In this document: piece after piece, positions 37,719 to 47,720 of the stretch | Layout of the letters: every line of letters starts with the position of its first letter | Numbering within the stretch: position 1 is the first letter of the stretch | Source of the DNA: Herpetosiphonaceae bacterium | GTDB lineage: Bacteria; Chloroflexota; Chloroflexia; Chloroflexales; Herpetosiphonaceae | Direction of reading: 5' to 3' | Assembly: GCA_026003835.1 (NCBI GenBank) | Contig: BPHZ01000009.1 | Location: 1 to 64,000, forward strand | Length of the DNA: 64,000 bases | Program-made: the position numbers and the translations under genes | Notes under the pieces: model-generated | Database searches by the model: none | Told to the model about the DNA's origin: nothing | Seen by the model: only the letters and a program-made list of their open reading frames with translations

Positions 37719-38642
37719 TCAGCGGAGTAGCTTAAGCAGCTGCGCCGCGTTGTGTAATCCCTCTTGTGCCGCCTCATAGTGCTCACGGACCATCATATCG
37801 CGCCGCTCCAAATAGGCCGCCAGCGCCGGACTACCAAGCCGGCCCGCGATCTGTTTCAGTTCAGCCATCCAGCCCGAGAGTTGCTCCAGCCCCCAGGCAA
37901 AGCCCTCGCGAATGAACCAGGCGACGAGCGGCTCACCTGGAGTCATCCGGCGGCGCGCCTCAGACAGAAGATAGGTCGAGCGTTGATAGGCGGCATCGGC
38001 GTGCCAGCCAAACAGATCGTTCCACATCTGATGCCAGCAGCCAAACACATCGATAAACTGCGACCACGGCGCGATCATGTCTGCCCGTTCGTGATGGTGA
38101 CACACGGCAGCGACTGGGATCTTTGCGGCGCAGGTTTTCCTGGCTGCAACCTCAACAAAGAGCCTATGATCGACATCGGCTAGCAGGGCATCGCGAGCCG
38201 TAGCCTCCGCCGATGCCATCCACACCTGGTCAAAGAATTCCCAGAAGGGATGTGCGGCATCAAAAAAGCGCTGATAGAGGCCGTGGAATCGGGTATGAAA
38301 AAAGTTGATAGCCGGCAGGATCTGGCGCTCGATTGTGGCATCACCGTCCATTAAATTATCAATCAGGCGGATATAGTAGTATCCGCTCATCGTTGAGACG
38401 ATCAGGCTTTCCTGCAGGGCGGGATCTACGCGTCCGGCGATCGCCTCTTCGGCCCACCAGGGCAAGAGCAGGATTGGGAAGGCAACCGGGTGTGTAAAGT
38501 AATTCGCCACAGCGCTTGTGCCGGCGAGCTGCTGCATCCAGGCGAGAGTGCTTTCGGCCAGTACAGGCGCTGAGTGCGCCAGCTCGCGCTGCAAGCGACC
38601 AGCAGCAGCAACAATGATCTCATACTGGTTCGATGTGTCCAT
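37719..38642 (-). CDS. Class I isoprenoid-synthase-like protein
   Basis: A 307-residue all-helical protein. It carries YYIRLIDNLMDGD (D95, D99, D101), which fits the first aspartate-rich motif. QMWNDLFGWHAD (N208, D209, D216) fits the second NDxx(S/G)xxxD/E motif of class I terpene or squalene/phytoene-type synthases. YLLSEA after the second motif recalls the YLP segment of phytoene synthases. It should bind Mg-diphosphate and ionise a prenyl diphosphate. With the DxDD protein in the same run it could form a class II/class I cyclase pair as in labdane-type diterpenes. Sequence divergence is large, so function is inferred. It starts 10 bases after the cyclase gene upstream. Confidence 0.6.
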   Translation of the reverse strand: MDTSNQYEIIVAAAGRLQRELAHSAPVLAESTLAWMQQLAGTSAVANYFTHPVAFPILLLPWWAEEAIAGRVDPALQESLIVSTMSGYYYIRLIDNLMDGDATIERQILPAINFFHTRFHGLYQRFFDAAHPFWEFFDQVWMASAEATARDALLADVDHRLFVEVAARKTCAAKIPVAAVCHHHERADMIAPWSQFIDVFGCWHQMWNDLFGWHADAAYQRSTYLLSEARRRMTPGEPLVAWFIREGFAWGLEQLSGWMAELKQIAGRLGSPALAAYLERRDMMVREHYEAAQEGLHNAAQLLKLLR

Positions 38643-38652
38643 GTGTGTTGCC

Positions 38653-41600
38653 TCACGACTGATCGGCTGAGATCAGCGACCGAGCAGTGGTAAGCGGATA
38701 GGTTGCAGCGAGGCGCTCGAAAATCGTACAGGCCTGCTCAAGGTGTGTTTGCCGCGCAGAACTCACCGCCGGCAGATGGCGGGCAATCGTCAGGTGGACA
38801 AGCGCCTGATCGTAGGGCATAGCGAGGCGGCGGGCAGCGACAAGCGCTCTATTCCAGAGGCGCTGCGCCCGTCTGTGTTTGCCGCGCTGCCAGCTATAGA
38901 GGCCATGGTAGAGCAGCATGTGCGGCCGGCCGATGGGGAAAACTCGCGTGTAGCGGCGCAGCTCCCTGCAAGCCCGCCCTGCGCATGCGATCAGCGCTCG
39001 ATCTGCCGCGGGCCCAGCCTCCTCCCACAATGTCAAGTACACGTCGGCAACCGCCGCGTAGCTCGGCAACGAGAGATACGAGGTGGGAGCCATGCGCGAC
39101 AGCTTTGCGAGAGCACTCGACGCCGCTGCCAGGGCCTCTTCGCGCCGCCCCTGGCGCACATAGGCCAACGCCAGAAGCGCTTCGATATCAACCTTCAGTG
39201 GCTCGTCAACCACTTCAGGGTGATCGGTAAGGATGCGCTGCCCCTCCTGGGCGCAGATCCGCGCCTCATCAAACGCCCCCTGCGCCAGTAATCCAATGAT
39301 CTTTCCCCGCAGCGCCCACCCCTGATTGTGCGCATCACGGACACTACGCGAAGCAGCATAAAGTTCATTGGCAAGCTCCAGGCTGCGCCTGATATCTCCC
39401 TGTAAATATCTGATTGCGAGGAGATTACTGGAGCCGTCGCTGCGGCGGTAGCGATCGCCAAGATGATCGGAAAGCTCAATGACCTGTTTAAGCAGCGTCT
39501 CTGCTTCCTGCCAGCGCCCGACGCCTGCGTAGTAGACCCCGGTGACCACGGCTACCCAGGCTTGAGCGGGGAGATCGTCGAGGGCTGCGGCGGCCTCAAG
39601 GGCACGCCGGCAGTATGCGTCGGCAATGCCGTGGAGTGGGATAAATCCCATAATAGTGCCGAGCGAGGCATAGCCACGCGCCAGCTCCGGGGATGGACCT
39701 GCCAGCTCAGCCAGGTTGAGCGTGCGGACAGCAGCGTAGAGCGTTGGCAAGACTTCGTTGGCGAAATAGTAAACGATCGTCAGCGCCTCATAGGCCCGCG
39801 CTGCATCAAGCAAGCGTTCGCGTTGGGCCGCGTGTCCGCCGACATAGCGACCAGGCCGGAGACGGTGGAGGATCTGGCGCAGCAGGTTTTTGAGCAGGCT
39901 ACCCGCCAGACGAGGCTTTGATTCAGGAACTGCGTAACCAATAAGCTTCAGTCCGCTTTCCAGGTGCGCTCGCCCCTCGCCTAGTTTGACCCAGTTGACA
40001 TAAGCTTGTCCAAGTTGAAGCTCCCAGCGGGCGCGACGACGGGTATGCGAGTCAGCATGGTCAGCCTGCTCCGGCGTCGAACGCGGGGAGCCAGCCGGCT
40101 GTCTGGCAGCATCCAGCTCCAATACCTGGGTAAAGAACCCCACCGCCTCTTCATTGGCATAATTTTTAAGTGCCTGCTCGCCGGCTTTCTCCAGATAGTA
40201 GATGGCTTTGTGCGAGTCCCCGGCCTTCGCCCAATGGTGTGCCAGGAATGCATAAAAGGGTGAGAGGTCGCCTGCATAGATTTGCTCGTACCAGAGCGCT
40301 ACGGCCTGGTGTAGCTCACGGCGCTGCGCGAACAACATCATATCGTAGGCGACCTCTTGAGTAATGATATGCTTGAAAATATAGGCCAGATCAGGAATTG
40401 GCCGCTCAAGAGGTGTAATATCGAGCCTGGACAGCACCTGGAGATGATCAGGTAGCGCGGGCTTATCCGCCGGGATCGGGTAGATATCGTAGAGCGTGTT
40501 GTAGGGGAAGACGCGGCCGATGACGCTGGCGGTCTTAAGCACGAGCTGTTGTGAGGGCTGGAGCTGATCGATGCGGCTAATGATCACGCCCTGCACGGTA
40601 TCGGGAACATTGATCGATCGCATGTCCCTTACCCTGGAAGAAACGTGGCACTCGCCGTCGGCGATAACGATCAGCCCACGATCACGGAGCGAATAGGCCA
40701 GCTCCTCGGCATAGAAGGGGTTGCCCTGAGACTTCTCTAGAATCAGCGATCCGACGATCTCCGGTATCGTGCTGACGCCGAGCCGCTGGCAGATCAGCGT
40801 CAGCATCTCCTGCGGCGACAGCGTCTCAAGACGGAGATACCTGGTATCAGCGAGCTGGAGCAGGGAGCGATACTCCGCCGGCGCCTGATCTGACATTGGC
40901 CGCGTAGCAATGACCAGCAGCAAAGGGCGGACCTGTTGGCTGACCAGCTGCAGCAGCGCCCAGGATGCCGAGTCCAGCCAGTGGGCATCTTCGATAATGA
41001 GCACCTTCGGCTGATCATCGTTGGGAAGCATTGAGAGCAACGAGACCAGCAGCGCATGGGTATTATCCGCGCGCACCTTGCCGGTCATATATCGTGTCAC
41101 ATCGTTCTCGGGTAGGTCGAGCGGCAGGGCGGCATTAAGCAGAGGAGCGAGGCGAAGCAGCTCCGGTTGCTCTTGCAGCAGGCTCAGAACCTGGTTGCGC
41201 TGCTGCTCAACACCAGGCAGATCTTCCAGGTGCAGCAAGAAGCGGAAGATCGGGCGCCAGGCAAAGTAGGGCGTCGCATGTTCGACGGCATCGCCAGCAC
41301 CAACCAGAGTATAGAGACCAAGCACGTTCGCTTTCTGGATAAGCTCTTCAATCAGACGTGACTTGCCGATGCCAGCCTCGCCCTCAATGATCATCACTCG
41401 CCCTTCGCCGCCTCGCAGCAGAGCCTGGAGTTCATCGGACAGCAATGTGCGCTCGGCGATTCGCCCAACCATTTCACTCTTGGTCCCGGAACGCAGACGC
41501 CTTGGCTGGAAGCCCGGCTCGCTATGGGCAGCCGCAGCAGGATAGTAGATGGTGACCGGGACGCGCTTGCCCTTTATAGCGATGGCCGATAGCTCTGTAA

Positions 41601-42828
41601 ACTCGATACGTGCATGGGAACGAACCGCCTGGTACGTCGCGGCATCGCATAGGATATCCTGGCCCAGGGTGCCGGCAAGTTGCATTAGACGGGCAGCAAG
41701 ATTGACGACGTCGCCGATCATCGTGTACTCGCGTCTTGTTGTGCTGCCCACCGATCCACAGAAAGCACGCCCAGTTGTAACACCAATAGCGCACCGTATG
41801 CCCAACCTATGCAACTCCTCCCGCATTGCCAACGCTGTCTCAACGGCGCGCGCCGGGTCATCTTCATGGGCGAGTGGAGGCAACCCAAGCGCAGCAATCA
41901 ATGATACACCTTTATCGTCGACATTGATCTTGTTGATACTGCCCTCATAATGATAGAGCACGGACTGCAGCGTGCGAATAACCACTTGAGCCTGCGAGAT
42001 ATCAACGGTATCAGTAAGATCAGGCAGACTCACAAAGAGAACAGTTACACGACGCAGTTCAGCCAGCCAATCACTCTGCCCCGCCGCAAGCCGGGAAAGG
42101 ATCACGCCCGGAAGATAGGCGCGCAGGGCCATTTCTGCTTCGTGTCTCAGCAGCGGATCCTGGCGCAGGTGCATGGGGAGTGGTTCCGGTAAATCGAGCA
42201 GCCGGACATGTCCTGCCGGCAGTGGAACACCAAGACAGCGCTCGTCAATCAACGCCCATGCTTCCGGCGAGAGGATAATCTCTCCAGGTTGGGCTTGCTC
42301 TTCAGCACGACTCGCCTGGCTCACCGGATCGCCGGTCAGCAGCAGATCCCAGCGTCCATGGACGCCGCCGACATGGGCTGATAAGACTGTTCCGGTACCG
42401 ATACCTATTTTCAGCGAAAGCCGGACCTCTTCGCTTACCTGTTGGTTGTGCAGCATCGACTGAATAAGCAGCCCACACTGAGCGGCGCGGAGCGTTACTG
42501 TGGCGAGATTCTCACCCTCCTCAGCGCTGGGCCACATCGCCAGCAGCGCATCGCCGGCAAACTTCACGATATCGCCCCCGTGGATCGACACCAGGTCGAT
42601 CATCTGTCCAAAGTAAGCATTCAGAAGCTGCGAAAGCTCCTCCGCGCCAGCCGGCCCGCGCTGGGCTAGTCGCTCTGCAAGGGGCGTAAAACCTGAGATA
42701 TCGGCGAACAGGATTGCTGCGGAAAAACGCTCACCAACCGGTGATGCAAGCGTTTCGGGGCTTACGGCGAGCCGCTTGATGACAACAGCTGGGACATAGC
42801 TGGCAAGTGTTTGAAGCAAGCTGGGCAT
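38653..42828 (-). CDS. Soluble-adenylyl-cyclase-like protein: two cyclase domains, AAA/NTPase, TPR array
   Basis: A 1391-residue protein with the architecture of mammalian soluble adenylyl cyclase. C1 (about 35-200) has the metal aspartates in FADISGFTPLAE (D43) and GGDIVKFAGDALLAMW (D93). C2 (about 260-425) has INKINVDDKG (K300) and REYTMIGDVVNLAAR (T369, N376, R380), the same substrate-selecting Lys/Thr and transition-state Asn/Arg layout as human sAC. An NTPase follows with the P-loop GEAGIGKS (483-490) and Walker B IIEDAHWLDSASW. TPR-like helices fill the last 500 residues. It likely makes cAMP; sAC enzymes respond to bicarbonate. It heads the operon with the cyclic-nucleotide-binding peptidase. 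AGGAA lies 7 bases before the ATG at 42828. Confidence 0.85.
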   Translation of the reverse strand: MPSLLQTLASYVPAVVIKRLAVSPETLASPVGERFSAAILFADISGFTPLAERLAQRGPAGAEELSQLLNAYFGQMIDLVSIHGGDIVKFAGDALLAMWPSAEEGENLATVTLRAAQCGLLIQSMLHNQQVSEEVRLSLKIGIGTGTVLSAHVGGVHGRWDLLLTGDPVSQASRAEEQAQPGEIILSPEAWALIDERCLGVPLPAGHVRLLDLPEPLPMHLRQDPLLRHEAEMALRAYLPGVILSRLAAGQSDWLAELRRVTVLFVSLPDLTDTVDISQAQVVIRTLQSVLYHYEGSINKINVDDKGVSLIAALGLPPLAHEDDPARAVETALAMREELHRLGIRCAIGVTTGRAFCGSVGSTTRREYTMIGDVVNLAARLMQLAGTLGQDILCDAATYQAVRSHARIEFTELSAIAIKGKRVPVTIYYPAAAAHSEPGFQPRRLRSGTKSEMVGRIAERTLLSDELQALLRGGEGRVMIIEGEAGIGKSRLIEELIQKANVLGLYTLVGAGDAVEHATPYFAWRPIFRFLLHLEDLPGVEQQRNQVLSLLQEQPELLRLAPLLNAALPLDLPENDVTRYMTGKVRADNTHALLVSLLSMLPNDDQPKVLIIEDAHWLDSASWALLQLVSQQVRPLLLVIATRPMSDQAPAEYRSLLQLADTRYLRLETLSPQEMLTLICQRLGVSTIPEIVGSLILEKSQGNPFYAEELAYSLRDRGLIVIADGECHVSSRVRDMRSINVPDTVQGVIISRIDQLQPSQQLVLKTASVIGRVFPYNTLYDIYPIPADKPALPDHLQVLSRLDITPLERPIPDLAYIFKHIITQEVAYDMMLFAQRRELHQAVALWYEQIYAGDLSPFYAFLAHHWAKAGDSHKAIYYLEKAGEQALKNYANEEAVGFFTQVLELDAARQPAGSPRSTPEQADHADSHTRRRARWELQLGQAYVNWVKLGEGRAHLESGLKLIGYAVPESKPRLAGSLLKNLLRQILHRLRPGRYVGGHAAQRERLLDAARAYEALTIVYYFANEVLPTLYAAVRTLNLAELAGPSPELARGYASLGTIMGFIPLHGIADAYCRRALEAAAALDDLPAQAWVAVVTGVYYAGVGRWQEAETLLKQVIELSDHLGDRYRRSDGSSNLLAIRYLQGDIRRSLELANELYAASRSVRDAHNQGWALRGKIIGLLAQGAFDEARICAQEGQRILTDHPEVVDEPLKVDIEALLALAYVRQGRREEALAAASSALAKLSRMAPTSYLSLPSYAAVADVYLTLWEEAGPAADRALIACAGRACRELRRYTRVFPIGRPHMLLYHGLYSWQRGKHRRAQRLWNRALVAARRLAMPYDQALVHLTIARHLPAVSSARQTHLEQACTIFERLAATYPLTTARSLISADQS

Positions 42829-42967
42829 GCCAGAATTCCTTGTGGCGGCTGTACCTCAGACGGCGGTCATTGGTCGTATTCTAGTGCTATTCTACTACAG
42901 AAGCGGCAAGAAAGGGGAGTCTCATGCTGTTCATGCGGCGATCTCTTTTCCGCGACGCAGTTGCGCG

Positions 42968-45433
42968 CTAGCCAGCGTTGCTGCAGCGGATCCACAATGG
43001 TTGGATGTCTTCTATTGGACGATCGAACAGCCCAATTTGGGGATCGAGGCGAAAGATCTGGTCGAAATCTTCGGGGGCGAACGCTTTACGCAGCCGCCCG
43101 GCGTACGTTGTCAACAGTACTTGCACATACTGTTCAACGTCGTAGTCGTTTCGCAGCTCGGCATGGGTTGAGGGCATCCTCTCCCTCTGGAATGTCTCTG
43201 CTGCGCTATCCTGCTCCTGAGCGTCGCCCTCTGCCAGGCCCGCCGGCTCATCAGTTTCATCTGGAAGCCAGCGGTAGCTGCCATCAGCGGCGCGGTAGTA
43301 GCGGACCCGCTCGCCGGGGCGCCAGTCCTCGCGGCCGGCCGCCAGCAGCGCCTCGTAGGGCGCTTCGCGGTGGGCCGCGCGCGAGCGCTTATACTCTTCT
43401 GGTGTCTTCGTCAGGCGTACGCGCGTCGCCACATCGGCAGCTGTCAGGCTGCGGCTGCGTAGCGCTTCCACGGTCTCACGAAAAACACGCTGGAGCCCAA
43501 CGATGTCTCCGATCATCACAGCGTGTAGCGCCTGCTGCAAAAAGCGCTCGCCGAAACGCTCCGAGCGGCTCGAGCGCAGCGCGACGCCACGGACGATCAG
43601 CTGCCCATCGTAGGTCAGCAGAGCGTAGTTCTTCACCTCATAGCTGAACATGGCCCGGTAGCGGCCCTCATACTCCAGGTTGATGCCTCTGGGCAGCGTC
43701 GCTCCAACGTCCGCAACCAGCGCGCGCTCCTGCTCGGCACTCCAGCCGGCGGGGACGGCAAAGTAGACGCCGTCGGTATCCGCCTCGATCAGTACCATCC
43801 CGCGCTCCTTGAGCGCGCGCACCACATGTTCGAGGATCTCTCGTCCGCGGCGAGTTACCTCATCTGCTGCCGCGCGATCGGCGAAGAGCGCCATACGCCC
43901 GGCGCCCAGATAGCCATAGGCGGAGTTGATCAAGATTTTCATCGCCTGCTGCAGTGCAGTGTGATGGCCTGCCTCGAGCGATCCGTGTGGTGCGTGCCGC
44001 GCTGCCTCCTTATGCGAGAGCCGCAGATCGGTCAATCGATCGACAAGGTGCAGCAGCACGCCCAGGCGATCGCCGGCGGGACCGATCTGGTAGGTGCGCA
44101 TGAGCGAGGGATACATCGACGCGATATCCGCCTTGACCACATGCTCGGCGATGCCAGTGGCAAAGAGATAGGCAGCTCCCCCTGCATGGCCGGCTAAATC
44201 CTCAGGCCCGCTGGAGGGATACGCGGGCAGCGCCGCGCCCGCCTGCAGGTAGGCGCGCACCAGCATTGGTTCAAGGATCCCCATGGCAGGCCCGGCGGAG
44301 ATAAGGCGGGTGTAGCGGCGCGGCGCCATACCGGCAAGCGCGAAGGGCGCTCCTAACAGGCGTTGTGAAAGGCCGTCAACCTCGGCGACATCGGCAAGTG
44401 CGTAGCGCCGCACGCGCTCCGGCTCCTGTTGGTAGGTCTCGTAGACGGCGTTGCCGGGAATGTAGACTCGATCGGGGGCGGCCAGGCCAAAGTAGCGCGC
44501 CACATCTTTGAGGCGATAGCTGGAAAGCTCGCGCACGCTGAAATCGTAACGACGCACCGCCTCAAGCGTATCGACAAGCTCGCGGCCGGCGACGCTGTAG
44601 GTGGTGCGGCTGCGCCGGCGCCAGCCCCAGCTTACGGGTTCGTCGTAGCGCTCCAGCAGCGCCGGTCCCTCCCTGCGCCCAAGATTCAACGGAACATCGA
44701 GCAGCGCGGCGCGATACTCCAGGAACTGGAGATCGAAGCCGTAGAGGTTGTGATTTTCAAGCACATCAGGATCGCGCTCCTGGATCAGCGCGCAAAGATC
44801 GGCGATAAGCCGCCGCTCATCGGCGGGGCTGGCCGCGTCGATAGTCGTCGCCAGACCGCGATTATCCCGCACGGCGACGAGGAAGATGCGCCCACGTCGC
44901 GGATCGAGCGCCGTCGTCTCAAGATCGAATTGCAGCCGGTGCAGATCGGCGTAGATCAGGCCGCGAAAGTAGACGCGACCTGTCTGCATCAAATACTGCT
45001 CCACCAGGCCAACGCGATAATACTCGTCAAGATCATAAAGGCTGGTTACCGGCTGGCCCAGGCGCCGCGCTGCTCCAGCGAGCAGCGCGCGCTCCAGCGT
45101 GCGCCAGTGCTGCGTTGTGAGAAGATAGCGATAGGAACCCTGAGGGCCGTTGAGTTCACAGAACGAGAGCGCTGAAGCAGCATCCGCGGGATGAGATGAT
45201 CGGGACAGGGCGGAGCCGACGTGGGAAAGGTCGGCCAGGGTTGTGCTGAGGATCCAGGGGCGGAAGCGTTCCTCGCTGAAGATCACCTGCCCTTCGACCC
45301 GTCGCCATACCAGCGCGCGGCCTGATGCCTCGGCCCACACCGAGACGATCCCCGGTGTCGGATTCCAACCGAACAGCCAGGTATCGTTGGGGTGCCCCGT
45401 GCTGAAGGCCGCAGGCGATCCTGTGGGGGTCAT
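42968..45433 (-). CDS. Family B DNA polymerase with 3'-5' exonuclease
   Basis: An 821-residue polymerase. Exo motifs: FDLETTALDP (Exo I), ENHNLYGFDLQF (Exo II) and RYALADVAE (Exo III). Polymerase motifs: ADIASMYPSLM (motif A), KILINSAYGYLG (motif B) and ADTDGVYF (motif C, DTDG). All catalytic residues are present, so it is probably active in DNA repair or translesion synthesis, like bacterial Pol II; the main replicase would be Pol III. A terminator separates it from glmS upstream. It ends 139 bases before the sAC-like gene. Confidence 0.93.
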   Translation of the reverse strand: MTPTGSPAAFSTGHPNDTWLFGWNPTPGIVSVWAEASGRALVWRRVEGQVIFSEERFRPWILSTTLADLSHVGSALSRSSHPADAASALSFCELNGPQGSYRYLLTTQHWRTLERALLAGAARRLGQPVTSLYDLDEYYRVGLVEQYLMQTGRVYFRGLIYADLHRLQFDLETTALDPRRGRIFLVAVRDNRGLATTIDAASPADERRLIADLCALIQERDPDVLENHNLYGFDLQFLEYRAALLDVPLNLGRREGPALLERYDEPVSWGWRRRSRTTYSVAGRELVDTLEAVRRYDFSVRELSSYRLKDVARYFGLAAPDRVYIPGNAVYETYQQEPERVRRYALADVAEVDGLSQRLLGAPFALAGMAPRRYTRLISAGPAMGILEPMLVRAYLQAGAALPAYPSSGPEDLAGHAGGAAYLFATGIAEHVVKADIASMYPSLMRTYQIGPAGDRLGVLLHLVDRLTDLRLSHKEAARHAPHGSLEAGHHTALQQAMKILINSAYGYLGAGRMALFADRAAADEVTRRGREILEHVVRALKERGMVLIEADTDGVYFAVPAGWSAEQERALVADVGATLPRGINLEYEGRYRAMFSYEVKNYALLTYDGQLIVRGVALRSSRSERFGERFLQQALHAVMIGDIVGLQRVFRETVEALRSRSLTAADVATRVRLTKTPEEYKRSRAAHREAPYEALLAAGREDWRPGERVRYYRAADGSYRWLPDETDEPAGLAEGDAQEQDSAAETFQRERMPSTHAELRNDYDVEQYVQVLLTTYAGRLRKAFAPEDFDQIFRLDPQIGLFDRPIEDIQPLWIRCSNAG

Positions 45434-45534
45434 AAAGGTTTATCTCCCGCCAACATACATCGCTGCATATAGCATACCACAGCGGAAGAGCTAGAGCGGC
45501 TTGTGTTCGGAAGGTGTTCACGCCCCGATTCATA

Positions 45535-45566
45535 AACACGGCCCCCAATCAATCGGGGGCCGTGTT
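45535..45566 (-). terminator. Intrinsic-type terminator of glmS
   Basis: AACACGGCCCCC pairs perfectly with GGGGGCCGTGTT over 8 bases, downstream of the glmS stop and before polB. The T-tract on the reverse strand is weak. Confidence 0.8.
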
Positions 45567-45605
45567 CAAAGCAACGCAGAACCTACCGGCAGCCAGCGAA
45601 CGCGG

Positions 45606-47452
45606 CTACTCCACCGTCACGCTCTTGGCGAGATTGCGCGGCTGGTCGACATCAGCGCCGCGCCGCACCGCCATATAGTAGGCCAGGAGCTGAAGTGGGA
45701 TGGTCGTGACGATGGGCGAAAGCAGTGGCGCGGTCCGCGGCACATAGATCACATGCTGCGCCTTTTCGGCGATAAGCCCATCGCCCTCGGTGGCGATAGC
45801 GATGACCTCGCCGCCGCGCGCCCGCACCTGCTCGACATTGGAGAGCATCTTCTCATAAACTTGATCGCGGATGGCGATGCAGACGACCGGCATCTGCTCG
45901 TCGATCAGCGCGATCGGGCCGTGCTTCATCTCGCCGGCGGGGTAGCCTTCGGCGTGGATGTAGCTGATCTCCTTCATCTTGAGCGCGCCCTCCAGAGCAA
46001 TCGGATAGTTGACCCAGCGCCCCAGGTAGAGCATATTGCTGGCACGGTGGTAGCGGTCGACTAACTCGGCGTAGATCGACGTATCGCGCAGCAGATCGCC
46101 GACGTGGTTGGGGATCTCCAGCAGCGACTGGATCTCCTGGCGCATGCGGCTGCGTTCGATCCTACCGCGCGCTTGTGCCAGCCGCAACGCAAAGAGATAG
46201 AGCGCTATGATCATCGTTGTAAAGGCCTTGGTTGAGGCCACGCCGATCTCCGGTCCGGCATTGAGGTAGATCACGCCGCCGTTGGCGAGGCGAGCGGCCT
46301 GGCTGCCGATGGCATTGACAATACTCACGCTCTTGACACCGGCGGCGCGCGCCGCCTCCATCGCCGCCAGCGTGTCCACCGTTTCGCCAGATTGGGTGAC
46401 CGCCAGCAGCAGCGTGCGCTCGTCGAGGATCGGGTTGCGGTAGCGGAACTCAGATCCGTAGTCGGTTTCGACACGCACCCCTGCCAGGGTTTCAATAAAG
46501 AATTTGCCCAGGAGGCAGGCGTACAGCGCGGTGCCGCAGGCGACAGCGTAGATCTTATCGATGCGGCGCAAATCCTCATCGCTCAGCAGCAGGTCGTTCA
46601 GATGTACCTCGCCGACCTCCACATCGACGCGACCCCCAAGGCAGTCGCTGATGGCGCGGGGCTGCTCGAAGATTTCCTTCTGCATAAAGTGCTTGTAGCC
46701 ACCTTTTGCCGCCGAGACCGGATCCCAGGCAACGGTGACGATCTCCTTCTCGATAGGCTCGCCGCTGATGCGGAAAAACCTCGGCCCCTCAGAAGTCACA
46801 AGCGCCATCTCCCCGTCGTCAAGGAACACCATGCGCTGGGTGTAGTCCAGGATGGCCGGCACATCAGAGGCCACAAACGTTTCGCCGTTGCCCAGGCCGA
46901 TGACGACGGCGCCGGCGTAGCCCAGGCGTGCTGCCAGGATCAGGCCGTGATGATTGCGGTTCATGGCGACAACGGCGTTACCGCCGCGCAGATCCTGCAT
47001 AGCCTTACCAAACGCGGCAACAAAATCGCCTGTCTCGCGCTCGTAGAGCCCAATCAGATGGGCGATCACCTCGGTGTCGGTTTGGGAGCTAAACCGGATA
47101 CCCTGCTCGATCAGGCGGCCCTTGAGATCGAGGTAGTTTTCCACAATGCCGTTCTGGATGACGACGATATTGCCGCTGGCATCGCGGTGTGGGGTGTGCG
47201 TTTTCTTCGGTCACTGCCCCGTGGGGTAGCCCAACGCGTGTGCCCGATACCCTGCTGCCCGCTGGTGGGTTCGTTGCGCAGTCTGGTCGTGAGATGATGG
47301 AGCTTGCCGACCGAGCGCCGGATCAAAAAATCGCTGCCGTTGAGGATGGCGATACCTGCTGAATCATAGCCTCGATATTCAAGTCGCTGCAGCCCACCGA
47401 TGACAACCTCCGTCGCCTCGCGGGGACCGACATAGCCAACGATACCGCACAT
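45606..47452 (-). pseudogene. glmS: Glutamine-fructose-6-phosphate aminotransferase, reading frame broken by two +1 shifts
   Basis: GlmS makes glucosamine-6-phosphate for the cell wall. The first frame starts MCGIVGYVGPREATEV (catalytic Cys2) and runs to GHTRWATP. Then HGAVTEENAHP is in the second frame, and the rest from DASGNIVVIQNGIVENY to the normal C-terminus KSVTVE is in the third. An extra base near 47223-47226 and another near 47188-47194 explain this. Both SIS domains are otherwise intact (ITQSGETVDTLAA; NHVGDLLR; PAGEMKHGPIAL). The gene is normally essential and everything else is conserved, so sequencing or assembly error is more likely than true decay. AAGGAGAA precedes the ATG at 47452. 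A glmS ribozyme lies upstream. Confidence 0.9.
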
Positions 47453-47720
47453 GATGACGTTCTCCTTGTAATGGTAGCCTCTAACCGTTAGCCATCAGCT
47501 CTGACTGGTAGCACTACGCTTCCGGTCACCGGATCCCTGCGCCAGCCCTCTCGGCATTGGATGCTACAAAAACCAATGCAAATTCACTGCCACAACCAGC
47601 TAACGGTTCAGGATTGGCTGCTAAAAACGAAACGAGCACGCTAGCACGGCGCATGCACACTGATCGCGCAGCCCTCGCAGGGGCTGCCGGACCAGCTGCG
47701 CATTTCGCTGCTATGTGCTC
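47453..47720. other. Leader between the ribozyme and glmS
   Basis: No gene is seen. It contains AGCTGATGGCTAACGGTTAG-type sequence (about 47475-47500, reverse strand) and a related GCTAACGGTT at about 47590. Similar text recurs at 54815-54905. Confidence 0.4.
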
